This document shows positions 14,737-22,760 of a stretch of DNA of 31,624 nt, one piece after another. Origin of the DNA: Streptomyces lydicus (GTDB taxonomy: Bacteria; Actinomycetota; Actinomycetes; Streptomycetales; Streptomycetaceae); NCBI RefSeq assembly GCF_000717345.1, contig NZ_JNZA01000059.1:1-31624 (forward strand), given 5' to 3'. Under the pieces are notes generated by a model. The model saw only the letters and a program-made list of their open reading frames with translations. It was not told the origin of the DNA and searched no databases. A program made the position numbers and the translations under genes. The first letter of the stretch is position 1; every line of letters begins with the position of its first letter.

Positions 14737-14753
14737 CGAGAGCACTGCTCTTG
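14737..14753. promoter_or_regulatory. TetR operator copy 1 (CGAGAGCA-C-TGCTCTTG)
   Basis: A 17-base palindrome with one mismatched outer pair, 40 bases upstream of the TetR ATG. It matches the perfect copy at 14790-14806 in 15 of 17 positions. A half-site-like gagcagtg also occurs at 14701-14708, beside the TetR start. Occupancy would block the TetR promoter. Confidence 0.75.
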
Positions 14754-14789
14754 CTTTGGCGCACCGCCCCCGTGCACACTGTTCTCAAG

Positions 14790-14806
14790 CGAGAGCAGTG
14801 CTCTCG
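14790..14806. promoter_or_regulatory. TetR operator copy 2 (CGAGAGCA-G-TGCTCTCG)
   Basis: A perfect odd-centred 17-bp palindrome, 94 bases before the reductase ATG and 53 bases centre to centre from copy 1, close to five helical turns. A weak TTGCTT (14751-14756) and CACACT pair with an 18-base spacer lies just upstream, so the site would sit near the reductase transcription start. Confidence 0.8.
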
Positions 14807-14899
14807 AAACAAAGCACCGATCGCACAAATGAGCAGCGCACAACCACCTACGTCCAACCCCTGCGCCTCACCGCACCCCAACGCCCAAGGAGCCCACCC

Positions 14900-15340
14900 A
14901 TGTCCCAGTACCTCAAGCCCAGTCGGTTCGCCGCCCGCCTCAACGGCCTCATCGGCTGGCTCGCCCGCCGCGGCATCAGCCTCGCCGGTTCCGCCGACCT
15001 CGCGGTCCGCGGCCGGAAGAGCGGCGAGTGGCGACGCGTCCCGGTCAACCCCATGACGTTCCAGGACGGCCGCTACCTCGTCTCGGCACGCGGCAACTCC
15101 GAATGGGTACGCAACCTGCGCGCCGCGGGCGGCGGCGAACTCCGCGTCGGCCGCCGCACCCGCCCCTTCACCGCCGTCGAACTGCCGCCGGCGGAGACCC
15201 CCGCGCTGCTGCGGGCCTACCTCGAACGCTGGGGCTGGGAGGTCAAGGCGTACTTCGGCGAGATCACCGCCACCTCCACCGACGACGAACTCCTCGCCGC
15301 GGCCCCTCGCCACCCCGTCTTCCGCATCGCCGAGTCCTGA
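14900..15340 (+). CDS. F420H2-dependent nitroreductase/quinone reductase-family protein (Ddn-like)
   Basis: A 146-residue protein of the deazaflavin-dependent nitroreductase family (split beta-barrel fold; Mycobacterium Ddn is the model). It has the family pattern LAVRGRKSGEWRRVPVN (34-50) contacting the F420 phosphates, then MTFQDGRYLVSARG, NSEWVRNLRAAGGGEL (66-81), and a C-terminal AYFGEI helix region. Relatives use reduced F420 to reduce quinones, nitro compounds or enones, often for protection against redox stress. The ATG follows caaggag at 14885-14891. Expression is probably under the divergent TetR regulator. The physiological substrate is not shown by sequence. Confidence 0.92.
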   Translation: MSQYLKPSRFAARLNGLIGWLARRGISLAGSADLAVRGRKSGEWRRVPVNPMTFQDGRYLVSARGNSEWVRNLRAAGGGELRVGRRTRPFTAVELPPAETPALLRAYLERWGWEVKAYFGEITATSTDDELLAAAPRHPVFRIAES

Positions 15341-16389
15341 CAACTCCCGCCGCCCACCGCGGCCCCGAGCACCCAGCCCCCACGCTCTACCGAGCGCCCG
15401 CACCCCGGCGGACCGCCGCGCACCTGCAGGCCCATCTCGATGGGGTCCCGCGGCCCGGCCGGCTGCCACACCCCGGCGAGCTACCGCGCACCGACGACGG
15501 GGCACGTATCCCGACAAGCCCGCACAGCCGGCGAGCACGACGGTCACATACGGCCGGGCAGCTCACGTGCCTTGGCGGGACTACGACCCACCGATCGGCA
15601 AACTCCCCCAGCGGACCGCCACACACTGACGGGCTCCTGCCCCGGTGGGCTGCCACGTATCGACGCCGGACTCACGTATCGACGCCGGACTCACGTATCC
15701 CCGGCAACGAACCCGCGTACCCCGGGAGGCGACCCCGGACCGACGGACTCCGTCCCCCGGCGGGCCCCCAGACACCAGCGGAGTCCGGCACCCCGGCGGC
15801 ACCGCAACCCACTGACCAGAACAGCACCCCCACCTTGTTCCCCGGCCCAGGCAGCCACCCGGCCGGGGGACATGTACCGGCGGGCTCCCGCACCCCCACG
15901 GGACTGCAAACCACCGAACGGCCAACTCCCCCAGCGGCCTGCCACGCACAGGAGGGCCCGTACCCCGGGGGGTGCCACGCACCGACGACGAGCTCACACA
16001 TCTCGACGCGCCCGCACACCCCGAGGGGCGGCCACATCCGGCCAGCTACCCGGCGGGCCACCACGACACCGAGGGCCCCACATCCCGGCCGACTGCCACG
16101 CACCGACGACAGACTCATGCGCCCCAACCGGCCCGCGCACTCAGCGGGGCGGCCACACAGGACGGGCTCACGCGTCCGCCGGGCCGCCCCGCACCCACCA
16201 GCTTCCGCACCCAGCGGGCCCGCCGCCACTTCCCACACGGGTCGCCACAAACGCGGCGGACTTCCACGCACTGGCGGGCCCCCGGTACAAGCGGCACCGC
16301 AAACCACCGACCGGGCCAGCCCCCAACCCTGCTCCCGGCCCGGCCAGCCAGCCGGCCATCCGCCCCCTCCCGACCATCCGGCCGGGTTC
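15341..16389. repeat. 1.05-kb gene-free region built of degenerate repeats
   Basis: Long open frames exist on both strands only because the DNA lacks A/T; none has a ribosome site, a Streptomyces codon pattern or a known domain. The region contains diverged copies of one another: 15591-15675 and 15914-15997 align over about 85 bases around the shared core aactcccccagcgg. cgcaccgacgac recurs near 15509, 15978 and 16099, and ggcgggc(c/t)cc near 15757, 15873 and 16273. A short exact tandem lies at 15655-15692. Minus-strand readings repeatedly give VRG-x-PPGYG-like peptides, which reflects the repeat. Confidence 0.7.
15655..15699. repeat. 19-bp exact tandem repeat
   Basis: acgtatcgacgccggactc occurs twice without mismatch (15655-15673, 15674-15692), then a third copy starts and stops (15693-15699). 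It is embedded in the larger degenerate repeat field. Confidence 0.85.
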
Positions 16390-17595
16390 TCACGCCCGGT
16401 CCATGGCCTCCAGGGCCCGGCGGGCGACGCCGTTCGTGCGGACGAGTTCGGCGAGCGTGGTCGTGCCGCGGGTGATCTTGGCGAAGGCGTGCCAGGCCGG
16501 GCGGAAGCCGGTGATGGCCGCGTGCATCATGCCGGGGCGGCGGGAGAAGACCTTGAGCATGCGGCGGCCGACGCCCATCTCCACGCCGAGGCCCGCCTTG
16601 ATGGCGAAGGCGTAGTTGAGGGCCTGACGGCGCGCGTCGACGGCGTCATGGGCCTCGGAGACCCGCACCGCCCACTCACCGGCGAGCCGCCCGGACCGCA
16701 GCGCGAAGGAGATGCCCTCCCGCGTCCACGGCTCCAGCAGCCCGGCCGCGTCGCCGCACACCAGCACCCGGCCGCGGGAGAGCGGCGAGTCGTCGGCGCG
16801 GCAGCGCGTCAGGTGGCCGGAGGAGATGCTCGGTTCGAAGCCCGCCAGGCCCAGGCGGCCGATGAAGTCCTCGAGGTAGCGCTTGGTCGCCGCGCCCTCG
16901 CCGCGCGCGGAGATCACGCCGACGGTGAGCGTGTCACCCTTGGGGAAGACCCAGCCGTAGCTGCCCGGGAGCGGCCCCCAGTCGATGAGCACCCGGCCCG
17001 CCCAGTCCTCGGCGACCGGCTCCGGCACCGGGATCTCCGCCTCCAGCCCCAGATCGACCTGGTCGAGCTTGACGCCGACGTGTGCTCCTATACGGCCCGC
17101 GCTGCCGTCCGCGCCGACCACGGCGCGCGCCAGCACCACCTCACCGTCGCCCAGTACCACCGCGACGGTGCGCCGGTCCGGCACCTCGGCGCCGTGCTGT
17201 TCGACCCGCGAGACCGAGACGCCCGTACGGACCGTCGCGCCCGCGTCCTTGGCCGACTCGACCAGCCGGGCGTCGAACTCCGGGCGGTTGATCAGGCCGA
17301 AGAGCATGTTCCTGGAGCGGCGGGTGCGGGTCAGCCGGCCGTTCAGCGAGAACGTCACGGCATGCACCCGGTCACGCAGCGGCAGGTCGAAGCCGGGCGG
17401 CAGCGCGTCCCGCGAGGGGCCGATGATGCCGCCGCCGCAGGTTTTGTACCTGGGCAGTTCCGCCTTCTCCAGGAGCAGGACCCGGCGTCCCGTACAGGCC
17501 GCGGCATGCGCGGCCGAGGCTCCCGCAGGCCCCGCGCCCACCACCACGACGTCCCACACCTGCTGCTTGTCCTCCGCTGCCCGCTCGCTGCTCAC
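16390..17595 (-). CDS. Geranylgeranyl reductase-family FAD-dependent oxidoreductase
   Basis: A 401-residue flavoprotein. VVVVGAGPAGASAA (about 16-29) is the Rossmann FAD motif, KTCGGG (51-56) is the geranylgeranyl-reductase family signature after the first glutamate of the dinucleotide fold (LLEKAELPRYKTC), and VLVCGDAAGLLEPWTREGI (about 277-295) is the second FAD motif with Gly281-Asp282. Members saturate prenyl chains of lipids, menaquinone or, in some cases, hydroxylate aromatic products; the acceptor here is unknown. The GTG at 17595 leaves a short polar leader before the FAD fold; upstream in-frame starts to 17691 add an arginine-rich stretch. It is divergent from the M20 peptidase gene, sharing 180 bases. 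No terpenoid cluster is adjacent. Confidence 0.9.
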   Translation of the reverse strand: MSSERAAEDKQQVWDVVVVGAGPAGASAAHAAACTGRRVLLLEKAELPRYKTCGGGIIGPSRDALPPGFDLPLRDRVHAVTFSLNGRLTRTRRSRNMLFGLINRPEFDARLVESAKDAGATVRTGVSVSRVEQHGAEVPDRRTVAVVLGDGEVVLARAVVGADGSAGRIGAHVGVKLDQVDLGLEAEIPVPEPVAEDWAGRVLIDWGPLPGSYGWVFPKGDTLTVGVISARGEGAATKRYLEDFIGRLGLAGFEPSISSGHLTRCRADDSPLSRGRVLVCGDAAGLLEPWTREGISFALRSGRLAGEWAVRVSEAHDAVDARRQALNYAFAIKAGLGVEMGVGRRMLKVFSRRPGMMHAAITGFRPAWHAFAKITRGTTTLAELVRTNGVARRALEAMDRA

Positions 17596-17775
17596 CTGTG
17601 CTTCTGCTCCCGTTCGATGGCTGGCTGCGCGTACCGCCCGCATCCTACGGGCCGCTGTTCCGCGAACCGCCTGTGGGAAGATCGGGGGCACTCATGCCCG
17701 TACGTCCGGCCCGTCCGGCTCACGAGGCCCGGACGGTCCCGTACTGCACAACGCCGCGCCCACAAGGAGCGTTCC

Positions 17776-19134
17776 ATGTCAGACAGCCCGCTCGCCGATA
17801 CCGTCGCCGCGCTTCAGCCCCGCGCCAGGACCGAGCTGGCCGAGCTGGTGGCCTTCAAGTCGGTGGCCGACCCGGCCCAGTTCCCCAAGAGCGAGTGCGA
17901 GGCGGCCGCCGGCTGGGTCGCCGGCGCCCTTCGTGCGGACGGCTTCCAGGACGTGGCGCTGCTGGACACCCCGGACGGCACCCAGTCCGTGTACGGCTTC
18001 CTGCCCGGCCCGGCCGGCGCCCCGACGGTACTGCTGTACGCGCACTACGACGTGCAGCCGCCGCTGGACGAGGCCGCCTGGGTCTCCCCGCCGTTCGAGC
18101 TGACCGAGCGCGACGGCCGCTGGTACGGCCGCGGCGCCGCGGACTGCAAGGGCGGACTGATCATGCATCTGACGGCGCTGCGCGCGCTGAAGGAGCACGG
18201 CGGGGTGCCGGTCAACGTCAAGGTGATCGTGGAGGGTTCGGAGGAGCAGGGCACCGGCGGCCTGGAGCGCTACGCCGAGGCGCACCCGGAGCTGCTGGTC
18301 GCCGACGCCATCGTCATCGGCGACGCCGGCAACTTCCGGGTCGGGCTGCCGACGGTGACCGCGACGCTGCGCGGGATGACCCTCGTCCGCGTCCAGGTCG
18401 ACACCCTGGAGGGCAATCTGCACTCCGGCCAGTTCGGCGGGGCGGCCCCGGACGCGCTGGCGGCGCTGATCCGGATCCTGGACTCGCTGCGCGCCGAGGA
18501 CGGCTCGACGACGGTGAACGGGCTCAGCTCGGACGCCTCCTGGACGGGCCTCGCGTACCCCGAGGAGGACTTCCGCAAGGACGCCAAGGTGCTGGACGGG
18601 GTCGAGCTGATCGGCAGCGGTTCCGTCGCCGACCGGATCTGGGCCCGCCCGGCCGTCACGGTGCTGGGCATCGACTGCCCGCCGGTGGTCGGCGCCACGC
18701 CGTCCGTGCAGGCGGGCGCGCGGGCGCTGGTGAGCCTGCGGGTGCCGCCGGGCACCGACGCCGCGGCGGCGACGAAGCTGCTGGCCGCCCACCTGGAGAA
18801 CGCGGCCCCGTGGGGCGCGCGGGTCGCGGTGGAGCAGGTCGGGCAGGGCCAGCCGTTCCGCGCGGACACCAGCAGCCCGGCGTACGCGTCGATGGCGTCA
18901 GCGCTGCGGGAGGCGTACGACGGCGAGGAGATGCAGACGGCCGGTATGGGAGGCTCCATCCCGCTCTGCAACACCCTGGCCGGCCTCTACCCGGACGCGG
19001 AGATCCTCCTGATCGGCCTGAGCGAGCCGGAGGCCCAGATCCACGCGGTCAACGAGAGCGTCTCGCCGCAGGAACTGGAACGACTGTCGCTGGCGGAGGC
19101 GCTGTTCCTGCGGCGCTACGCGGAGCGCGGCTGA
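17776..19134 (+). CDS. M20/M25/M40-family dipeptidase
   Basis: A 452-residue di-zinc peptidase. Metal and catalytic residues are in order: His90 and Asp92 in LLYAHYDVQP, Asp123 in GRGAADCKGG, the Glu156-Glu157 pair in GSEEQGTGG, Asp183 in IGDAGN, and His423 in IHAVNES near the C-terminus. The inserted dimerisation domain (about 190-320) has TLRGMTLVRVQVDTLEGNLHSGQFGG, read in parts, with the conserved HSG. Length and the ASWTGLAYPEED segment fit cytosolic CNDP-type dipeptidases. The ATG at 17776 has aaggag at 17764-17769. It is divergent from the flavoprotein and convergent with the TmrB/NUDIX gene through the giant palindrome at 19156-19475. No signal peptide. Confidence 0.94.
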   Translation: MSDSPLADTVAALQPRARTELAELVAFKSVADPAQFPKSECEAAAGWVAGALRADGFQDVALLDTPDGTQSVYGFLPGPAGAPTVLLYAHYDVQPPLDEAAWVSPPFELTERDGRWYGRGAADCKGGLIMHLTALRALKEHGGVPVNVKVIVEGSEEQGTGGLERYAEAHPELLVADAIVIGDAGNFRVGLPTVTATLRGMTLVRVQVDTLEGNLHSGQFGGAAPDALAALIRILDSLRAEDGSTTVNGLSSDASWTGLAYPEEDFRKDAKVLDGVELIGSGSVADRIWARPAVTVLGIDCPPVVGATPSVQAGARALVSLRVPPGTDAAAATKLLAAHLENAAPWGARVAVEQVGQGQPFRADTSSPAYASMASALREAYDGEEMQTAGMGGSIPLCNTLAGLYPDAEILLIGLSEPEAQIHAVNESVSPQELERLSLAEALFLRRYAERG

Positions 19135-19269
19135 GCTTCCCACGTTTTCGGCTTTCCCGCCGTGGTGGCTTGCCGCCGTTGCGCCTGCGGCGGGCTAGGT
19201 GGGTGTCGGGTGCGGTGCCGGCCCTCCAGACTTCGTCCTCCGGTCCAGCCCCTCCCGTAGTGGGTGAGA

Positions 19270-19321
19270 AAAGGCCGGTGGGGGCGAGCGTCAGTAACAA
19301 CGTTCGCCCCCACCGGCCTTT
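19270..19321. terminator. 21-bp stem, bidirectional terminator
   Basis: 19270-19290 pairs with 19301-19321 with one mismatch and a 10-base loop. On the plus strand the stem is followed by ttaactttt and on the minus strand by tctcac after a ttttc run, so it can terminate both convergent genes. Confidence 0.8.
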
Positions 19322-19355
19322 AACTTTTCCCTCCCACGGGAGGGGACGGGCCGGA

Positions 19356-19404
19356 GGGGCCTGTTGTGTGGACGTAAAGCGAAGCAGTCCACACAACAGG
19401 CCCC
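19356..19404. repeat. 18-bp perfect hairpin with A/T-containing loop
   Basis: 19356-19373 (GGGGCCTGTTGTGTGGAC) pairs perfectly with 19387-19404 around the 13-base loop gtaaagcgaagca. It adjoins the outer right arm, inside the composite palindrome. Confidence 0.85.
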
Positions 19405-19511
19405 GGAGGTCCGTCACCGCACCCACAACAACCCAGCCCGCCGCAGGCGCAACGGCGAGAAACCACCACGGCGGGACGGACAACAACGTGGGCGGCACCG
19501 CAAAGCGCAAC

Positions 19512-20546
19512 TCACCCCACAGGAACCCCCGCCTCCAGGTTCAGCGGGCACCCCCGCTCGCGGGCGCGGAGCGCCCATCGGAGGCGGTTCCAGCGGACCG
19601 GTGGCAGCATGCGTTCCGCCTCGGCCTCGGTGACGAAGCGCCAGTCGCGCAATTCCGCGTCGGGCAGCAGGAGTTTGCTGATCCGGTCGTCGGTCAGGGT
19701 GCCGCCGTCGTAGAGGAGGCGGAGGCCGCCGTAGCCGGGCGGTTGCGGCGCTTCCCAGTCGAGTACCAGGAGCCGGGGGGCGCGCGGCAGTTCGATGCCC
19801 AGTTCCTCGGCGACCTCCCGTACGCCGGCGTGGCCGGGGGCCTCTCCGCGTTCGACGATGCCGCCGGGGAACTCCCAGCCGGCCTTGTAGGTGGGGTCGA
19901 CGAGCAGCACCCGGTCCTGGTCGTCGAAGAGCAGCACGCCGGCGGCGAGGGTCTCGGCGGTCGGTTCGGGGGTCTGCACGATCTCGCAGGCGCCGGCGCC
20001 GCTGCGGACGGCCTCGGCGACCCGCTCGGCGGTCTGCCGGGGCGTGAGGCGACTGGTGTCCACGACGTGCGCGTCGCCCTTCAGCCAGGACAGCGCGTCG
20101 GTGTACGGCTCGAGGTGGGCGAGGCTCCAGCGGCGGACCTGGTCGTGGGCAGCGGCGTCGGCGGGGGGCTGCTCCCGCTGGGCTATACGCTGCCGAAGGA
20201 TCGTTTCCTCCGCATGCAGCAGGACATGGCGCACGGGTATGCGGCGGGCGGCGAGGGAGCCGAAGATCTCGTCGCGGTACTCCTGGCGCAGCAGCGTCAT
20301 CGGGGTGATCAGCGGGCCGGGCACTTCGGTGAGCAGTGCCGCTGCGGTGTCCACGACCATCCGCCGCCAGGAGGGCAGGTCCTGGTAGTCGTCGACCTGC
20401 TCGAACCGTTTGGCCGGCAGCATCAACCGCAGTCCGCTGCCGAGGAGTTCGGGGTCGTAGAGCGTGCTTCCGGGAAGCAGGTCGAGCAATTCTTGAGCCG
20501 CAGTGGTCTTGCCCGCACCGAACGTGCCGTTCAGCCAGACGATCAC
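19512..20546 (-). CDS. TmrB-like P-loop ATPase fused to a NUDIX hydrolase
   Basis: A 344-residue two-domain protein. Residues 1-180 resemble the tunicamycin-resistance protein TmrB: MIVWLNGTFGAGKTT with Walker A Gly7-Thr15, YDPELLGSGLR, and ITPMTLLRQEYRDEI. Residues 197-335 are a NUDIX domain with an intact box, G230-x5-E-x7-REVAEELGI (230-252), preceded by GWEFPGG. The N-terminal part should be a kinase or nucleotide-binding module; the NUDIX part should cleave a nucleoside diphosphate linked to X. The pairing could detoxify a nucleoside antibiotic or clean up nucleotides; neither is proven. The GTG start follows GAGGGG on the minus strand. It has no operon partner and converges on the M20 gene. 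Confidence 0.9.
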   Translation of the reverse strand: MIVWLNGTFGAGKTTAAQELLDLLPGSTLYDPELLGSGLRLMLPAKRFEQVDDYQDLPSWRRMVVDTAAALLTEVPGPLITPMTLLRQEYRDEIFGSLAARRIPVRHVLLHAEETILRQRIAQREQPPADAAAHDQVRRWSLAHLEPYTDALSWLKGDAHVVDTSRLTPRQTAERVAEAVRSGAGACEIVQTPEPTAETLAAGVLLFDDQDRVLLVDPTYKAGWEFPGGIVERGEAPGHAGVREVAEELGIELPRAPRLLVLDWEAPQPPGYGGLRLLYDGGTLTDDRISKLLLPDAELRDWRFVTEAEAERMLPPVRWNRLRWALRARERGCPLNLEAGVPVG

Positions 20547-20892
20547 GGTTTCCCCTCTTCCCTAGACCCAGGTGAGTTGCCCGCAACACCCTGCCACGGA
20601 AACGCTCGGGACCACGGGCCGCGCGCACACCGGGTAGTTGCGCATTCGACGACCGGTACGGCCAGGGCGGTTTCGCGCACCCTTGGGCCCACCGTTCGTG
20701 ACATGCCTCGCGAGGGGGAGGCATGTCTTGTGTCCCCCGCCGCGACGTCCCCGGCAAACAAGCGCTCCCCCGCCCCTCCCGTACCGAAACCCTCACCCGC
20801 ATACCGGGTGTCGGTCAGCGCGTCGGCACGGGGGAATCCGCATATGACGGCGGCTCATCGTGCCGGGCCAGGGGGCATTGGGACGCGCTCCG
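20547..20892. other. 346-bp gap between the TmrB/NUDIX gene and the ABC operon
   Basis: It must hold the TmrB/NUDIX promoter (minus strand) and the end of the ABC transcript. The one clear element is a hairpin: gacatgcctc (20700-20709) and gaggcatgtc (20718-20727), a perfect 10-bp stem with an 8-base loop, about 170 bases past the permease stop. No small gene is supported. Confidence 0.6.
20700..20727. terminator. 10-bp hairpin downstream of the ABC operon
   Basis: The perfect inverted repeat GACATGCCTC-N8-GAGGCATGTC sits between the ABC operon end and the TmrB/NUDIX start. It could be a terminator for the former or, given its mixed A/T and G/C arms, an operator for the latter. Confidence 0.5.
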
Positions 20893-21780
20893 TCACCCCT
20901 TGCTCGCCCCGAGAGTCAGTCCGGCGATGAAATGCCGTTGCAGGAGCAGAAAGACCAGGATCGTGGGCAGTGCGACGAGGACGGATCCCGCGGCGAGCAG
21001 GTTGTAGTCGGTGAAGAATTGCCCGCGCAGATTGTTCAGTGCCGAGGTGACCGGGAGTTTGTCGCCTTCGGAGAGGAACACCAGCCCCCAGAGGAAGTCG
21101 TTGTACATCCAGGTGAATTGCAGGGTGCCGAGAGCGGCGAGTGCGGGCCGGCAGAGGGGAAGGGTGACGCGCCAGTACTGCGCCCATACGCCCGCGCCGT
21201 CGACGATCGCGGCCTCCAGGATTTCGCGGGGCAGCGTACGCATGAAGTTGGCCAGTACGAAGACGCAGAAGCCGAGTTGGAAGGCGACCTGTACGGCGAT
21301 GACGGCCCAGAGGGAGTCGTACATCGTCAGGGAGTCGGACATCCAGTACGGCAGCGGGATCTTGTTGAAGAGAACGTAGAGCGGAGTGACGATCACCTGC
21401 TGGGGCAGCAGGTTTCCGGCGGTGAAGACCATCAGCAGGACGATTCCGCCGCGGATCCGGAGCCGGGAGACGGCGAAGGCCACGAACGAGGCCAGGAAGA
21501 GCGTGAGCAGAACGCCGGGGACAGCGATGACGAGCGAATTCAGGAAGTACTTGCTCATGCCGGAGTCGACAAAGGCTTGCTTGTAGTAGTCGAAGGAGAG
21601 GTGGCGCGGGAGGGAGAAGTAGCCGTGGGCGGCGGTCTCTTCGTAGGGGCGGAGCGAGGCGTAGACGGCGAGCAGCAGCGGGGCGAGAAAGGCCAGCGAG
21701 ACGGCGGTGAGAAAGAGGTGGACGCCGAACCGTCCGCGGCGGCGGGCCGGCGGGGCGCTCAGGGCGGCGGGTGCGGTCAT
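20893..21780 (-). CDS. Carbohydrate ABC transporter permease (second, MalG-like)
   Basis: A 295-residue inner-membrane permease with six predicted helices, starting with VHLFLTAVSLAFLAPLLLAVYASL after a short basic N-terminus. The cytoplasmic EAA loop reads EAAIVDGAGVWAQYWRVTLPL, which docks the ATPase. VTPLYVLFNKIPLPYW and FTWMYNDFLWGLVFL are typical of the CUT1 MalG subfamily. The ATG at 21780 overlaps the stop of the upstream permease by 4 bases (ATGA), so the two are translationally coupled. It is the last gene of the three-gene operon; no ATPase gene follows, as usual in Streptomyces, where a shared MsiK-type ATPase serves many sugar importers. Confidence 0.93.
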   Translation of the reverse strand: MTAPAALSAPPARRRGRFGVHLFLTAVSLAFLAPLLLAVYASLRPYEETAAHGYFSLPRHLSFDYYKQAFVDSGMSKYFLNSLVIAVPGVLLTLFLASFVAFAVSRLRIRGGIVLLMVFTAGNLLPQQVIVTPLYVLFNKIPLPYWMSDSLTMYDSLWAVIAVQVAFQLGFCVFVLANFMRTLPREILEAAIVDGAGVWAQYWRVTLPLCRPALAALGTLQFTWMYNDFLWGLVFLSEGDKLPVTSALNNLRGQFFTDYNLLAAGSVLVALPTILVFLLLQRHFIAGLTLGASKG

Positions 21781-22748
21781 CGCTGCTCTTCCCCTCGCAG
21801 TTCCTGGACGAGATAGGTCACGATGAATCCCAGCGAGACCAGCAGCAGGATCACCGCAATCGCCGAGCCGAATCCGATCCGGCCGGCCTCCCCGATGATG
21901 TTGTCGGTCACCAGCACGGACAGCAGTTCCAGGCCGTTGCGGCCCTTGTTGACGGCGTAGACGATGTCGAAGGCGCGCAGCGATTCGATGACGGTGATGA
22001 CGCCGACGATGACGTTCACCGGGCGCAGGGTGGGCAGCACCACCCGGAAGAAAGCCTGCCGTTCGCTCGCGCCGTCGATGGCGGCGGCCTCTTTGAGGCT
22101 GGGATCGACGGATTTCAGGCCGGCGAGATAGAGAATCATGACGTAACCGGTGTGCCGCCAGCAGGCGGCGAGCAACACCATCCAGATATTGATCCCGGGG
22201 TCGCCCAGCCAGTCGGTGGGATTCTTGCCGCCGAGCACGGCGTTCAGCGCGCCCTGGTCCCTGGAGAGGAGCAGCTGGGCGATGAACCCGACCACGGCGA
22301 GCGAGAGCACCACCGGCATGTAGAGCGTCGACTGGTAGAAGCGGCTGAAGCGGACGCCGCGGTCGATGAGGACGGCGAGCAGCAGGCCGAAGGGCGCGGC
22401 GAGCAGTCCGAGGAAGGCCAGCCACAGCAGGTTGTGGCGGACCGCCGGCCAGAATTGCGGATAGCTGGTGAAGAGGTCGTCGTAATTCTTCAGGCCGACC
22501 CATCGGATGTCGCCGACCCCGTCCCAGGTGGTGAAGGACAGGCCGACCGAGGCCAGCGTCGGGCCCCAGATCAGGGCGAGGTCGAGCAGGATCGGTATGC
22601 CCAGCAGCACGCCGAGGAGGACGAGGTCGCGGCGGGTGTAGCGCCGCGCTCCCGGTCGTCCGGCGCGCCGCGCGGGGGATTTCGGCACGGCGGTTCGCTC
22701 CCCGTCAGTCACGGCGGTGGTCCGGCGGTGCACAGGTGTGCCGGTCAT
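21777..22748 (-). CDS. Carbohydrate ABC transporter permease (first, MalF-like)
   Basis: A 323-residue permease. A basic N-terminus of about 40 residues (RRAGRPGARRYTRRD) precedes six helices, beginning LVLLGVLLGIPILLDLALIW. The EAA loop is EAAAIDGASERQAFFRVVLPTL read in parts, and YMPVVLSLAVVGFIAQLLL and WRHTGYVMILYLAGL match CUT1 MalF-type subunits. It starts 12 bases after the binding-protein stop, in the order binding protein, permease 1, permease 2. It pairs with the 20893-21780 permease to form the membrane channel. Substrate specificity lies in the binding protein; the divergent alpha-galactosidase suggests galactosides. Confidence 0.93.
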   Translation of the reverse strand: MTGTPVHRRTTAVTDGERTAVPKSPARRAGRPGARRYTRRDLVLLGVLLGIPILLDLALIWGPTLASVGLSFTTWDGVGDIRWVGLKNYDDLFTSYPQFWPAVRHNLLWLAFLGLLAAPFGLLLAVLIDRGVRFSRFYQSTLYMPVVLSLAVVGFIAQLLLSRDQGALNAVLGGKNPTDWLGDPGINIWMVLLAACWRHTGYVMILYLAGLKSVDPSLKEAAAIDGASERQAFFRVVLPTLRPVNVIVGVITVIESLRAFDIVYAVNKGRNGLELLSVLVTDNIIGEAGRIGFGSAIAVILLLVSLGFIVTYLVQELRGEEQR

Positions 22749-22760
22749 GTGGTGTGGCGC

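Larger units (their letters stand above)
19156..19475. repeat. 320-bp composite palindrome (nested inverted repeats)
   Basis: Outer arms 19156-19227 and 19405-19475 are inverted copies of each other over about 70 bases, with long exact blocks such as cccgccgtggtgg and cgccgttgcgcctgcggcgg. Inside lie a second pair of arms (cccctcccgt with cccacgggagggg, about 19249-19264 and 19333-19345) and two near-perfect hairpins (19270-19321 and 19356-19404). The element fills the gap between two convergent genes and contains no open frame with coding character. Confidence 0.85.

Noticed and set aside
15672..16307. Minus-strand Cys/Gly/Trp-rich protein of 211 residues in the repeat field
   Set aside because: Its VRG-x-PPGYG-like repetition comes from DNA repeats. 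There is no ribosome site, no codon bias and other frames are equally open.
15028..19134. A single 1368-residue plus-strand reading frame
   Set aside because: It merely joins the repeat-rich gene-free region and the antisense of the flavoprotein gene to the M20 peptidase frame. The real peptidase start at 17776 has a strong ribosome site and a family-type N-terminus.
19156..19475. Insertion sequence with a transposase
   Set aside because: No open frame with coding character lies between the inverted arms, so it can only be non-autonomous or a structural element.
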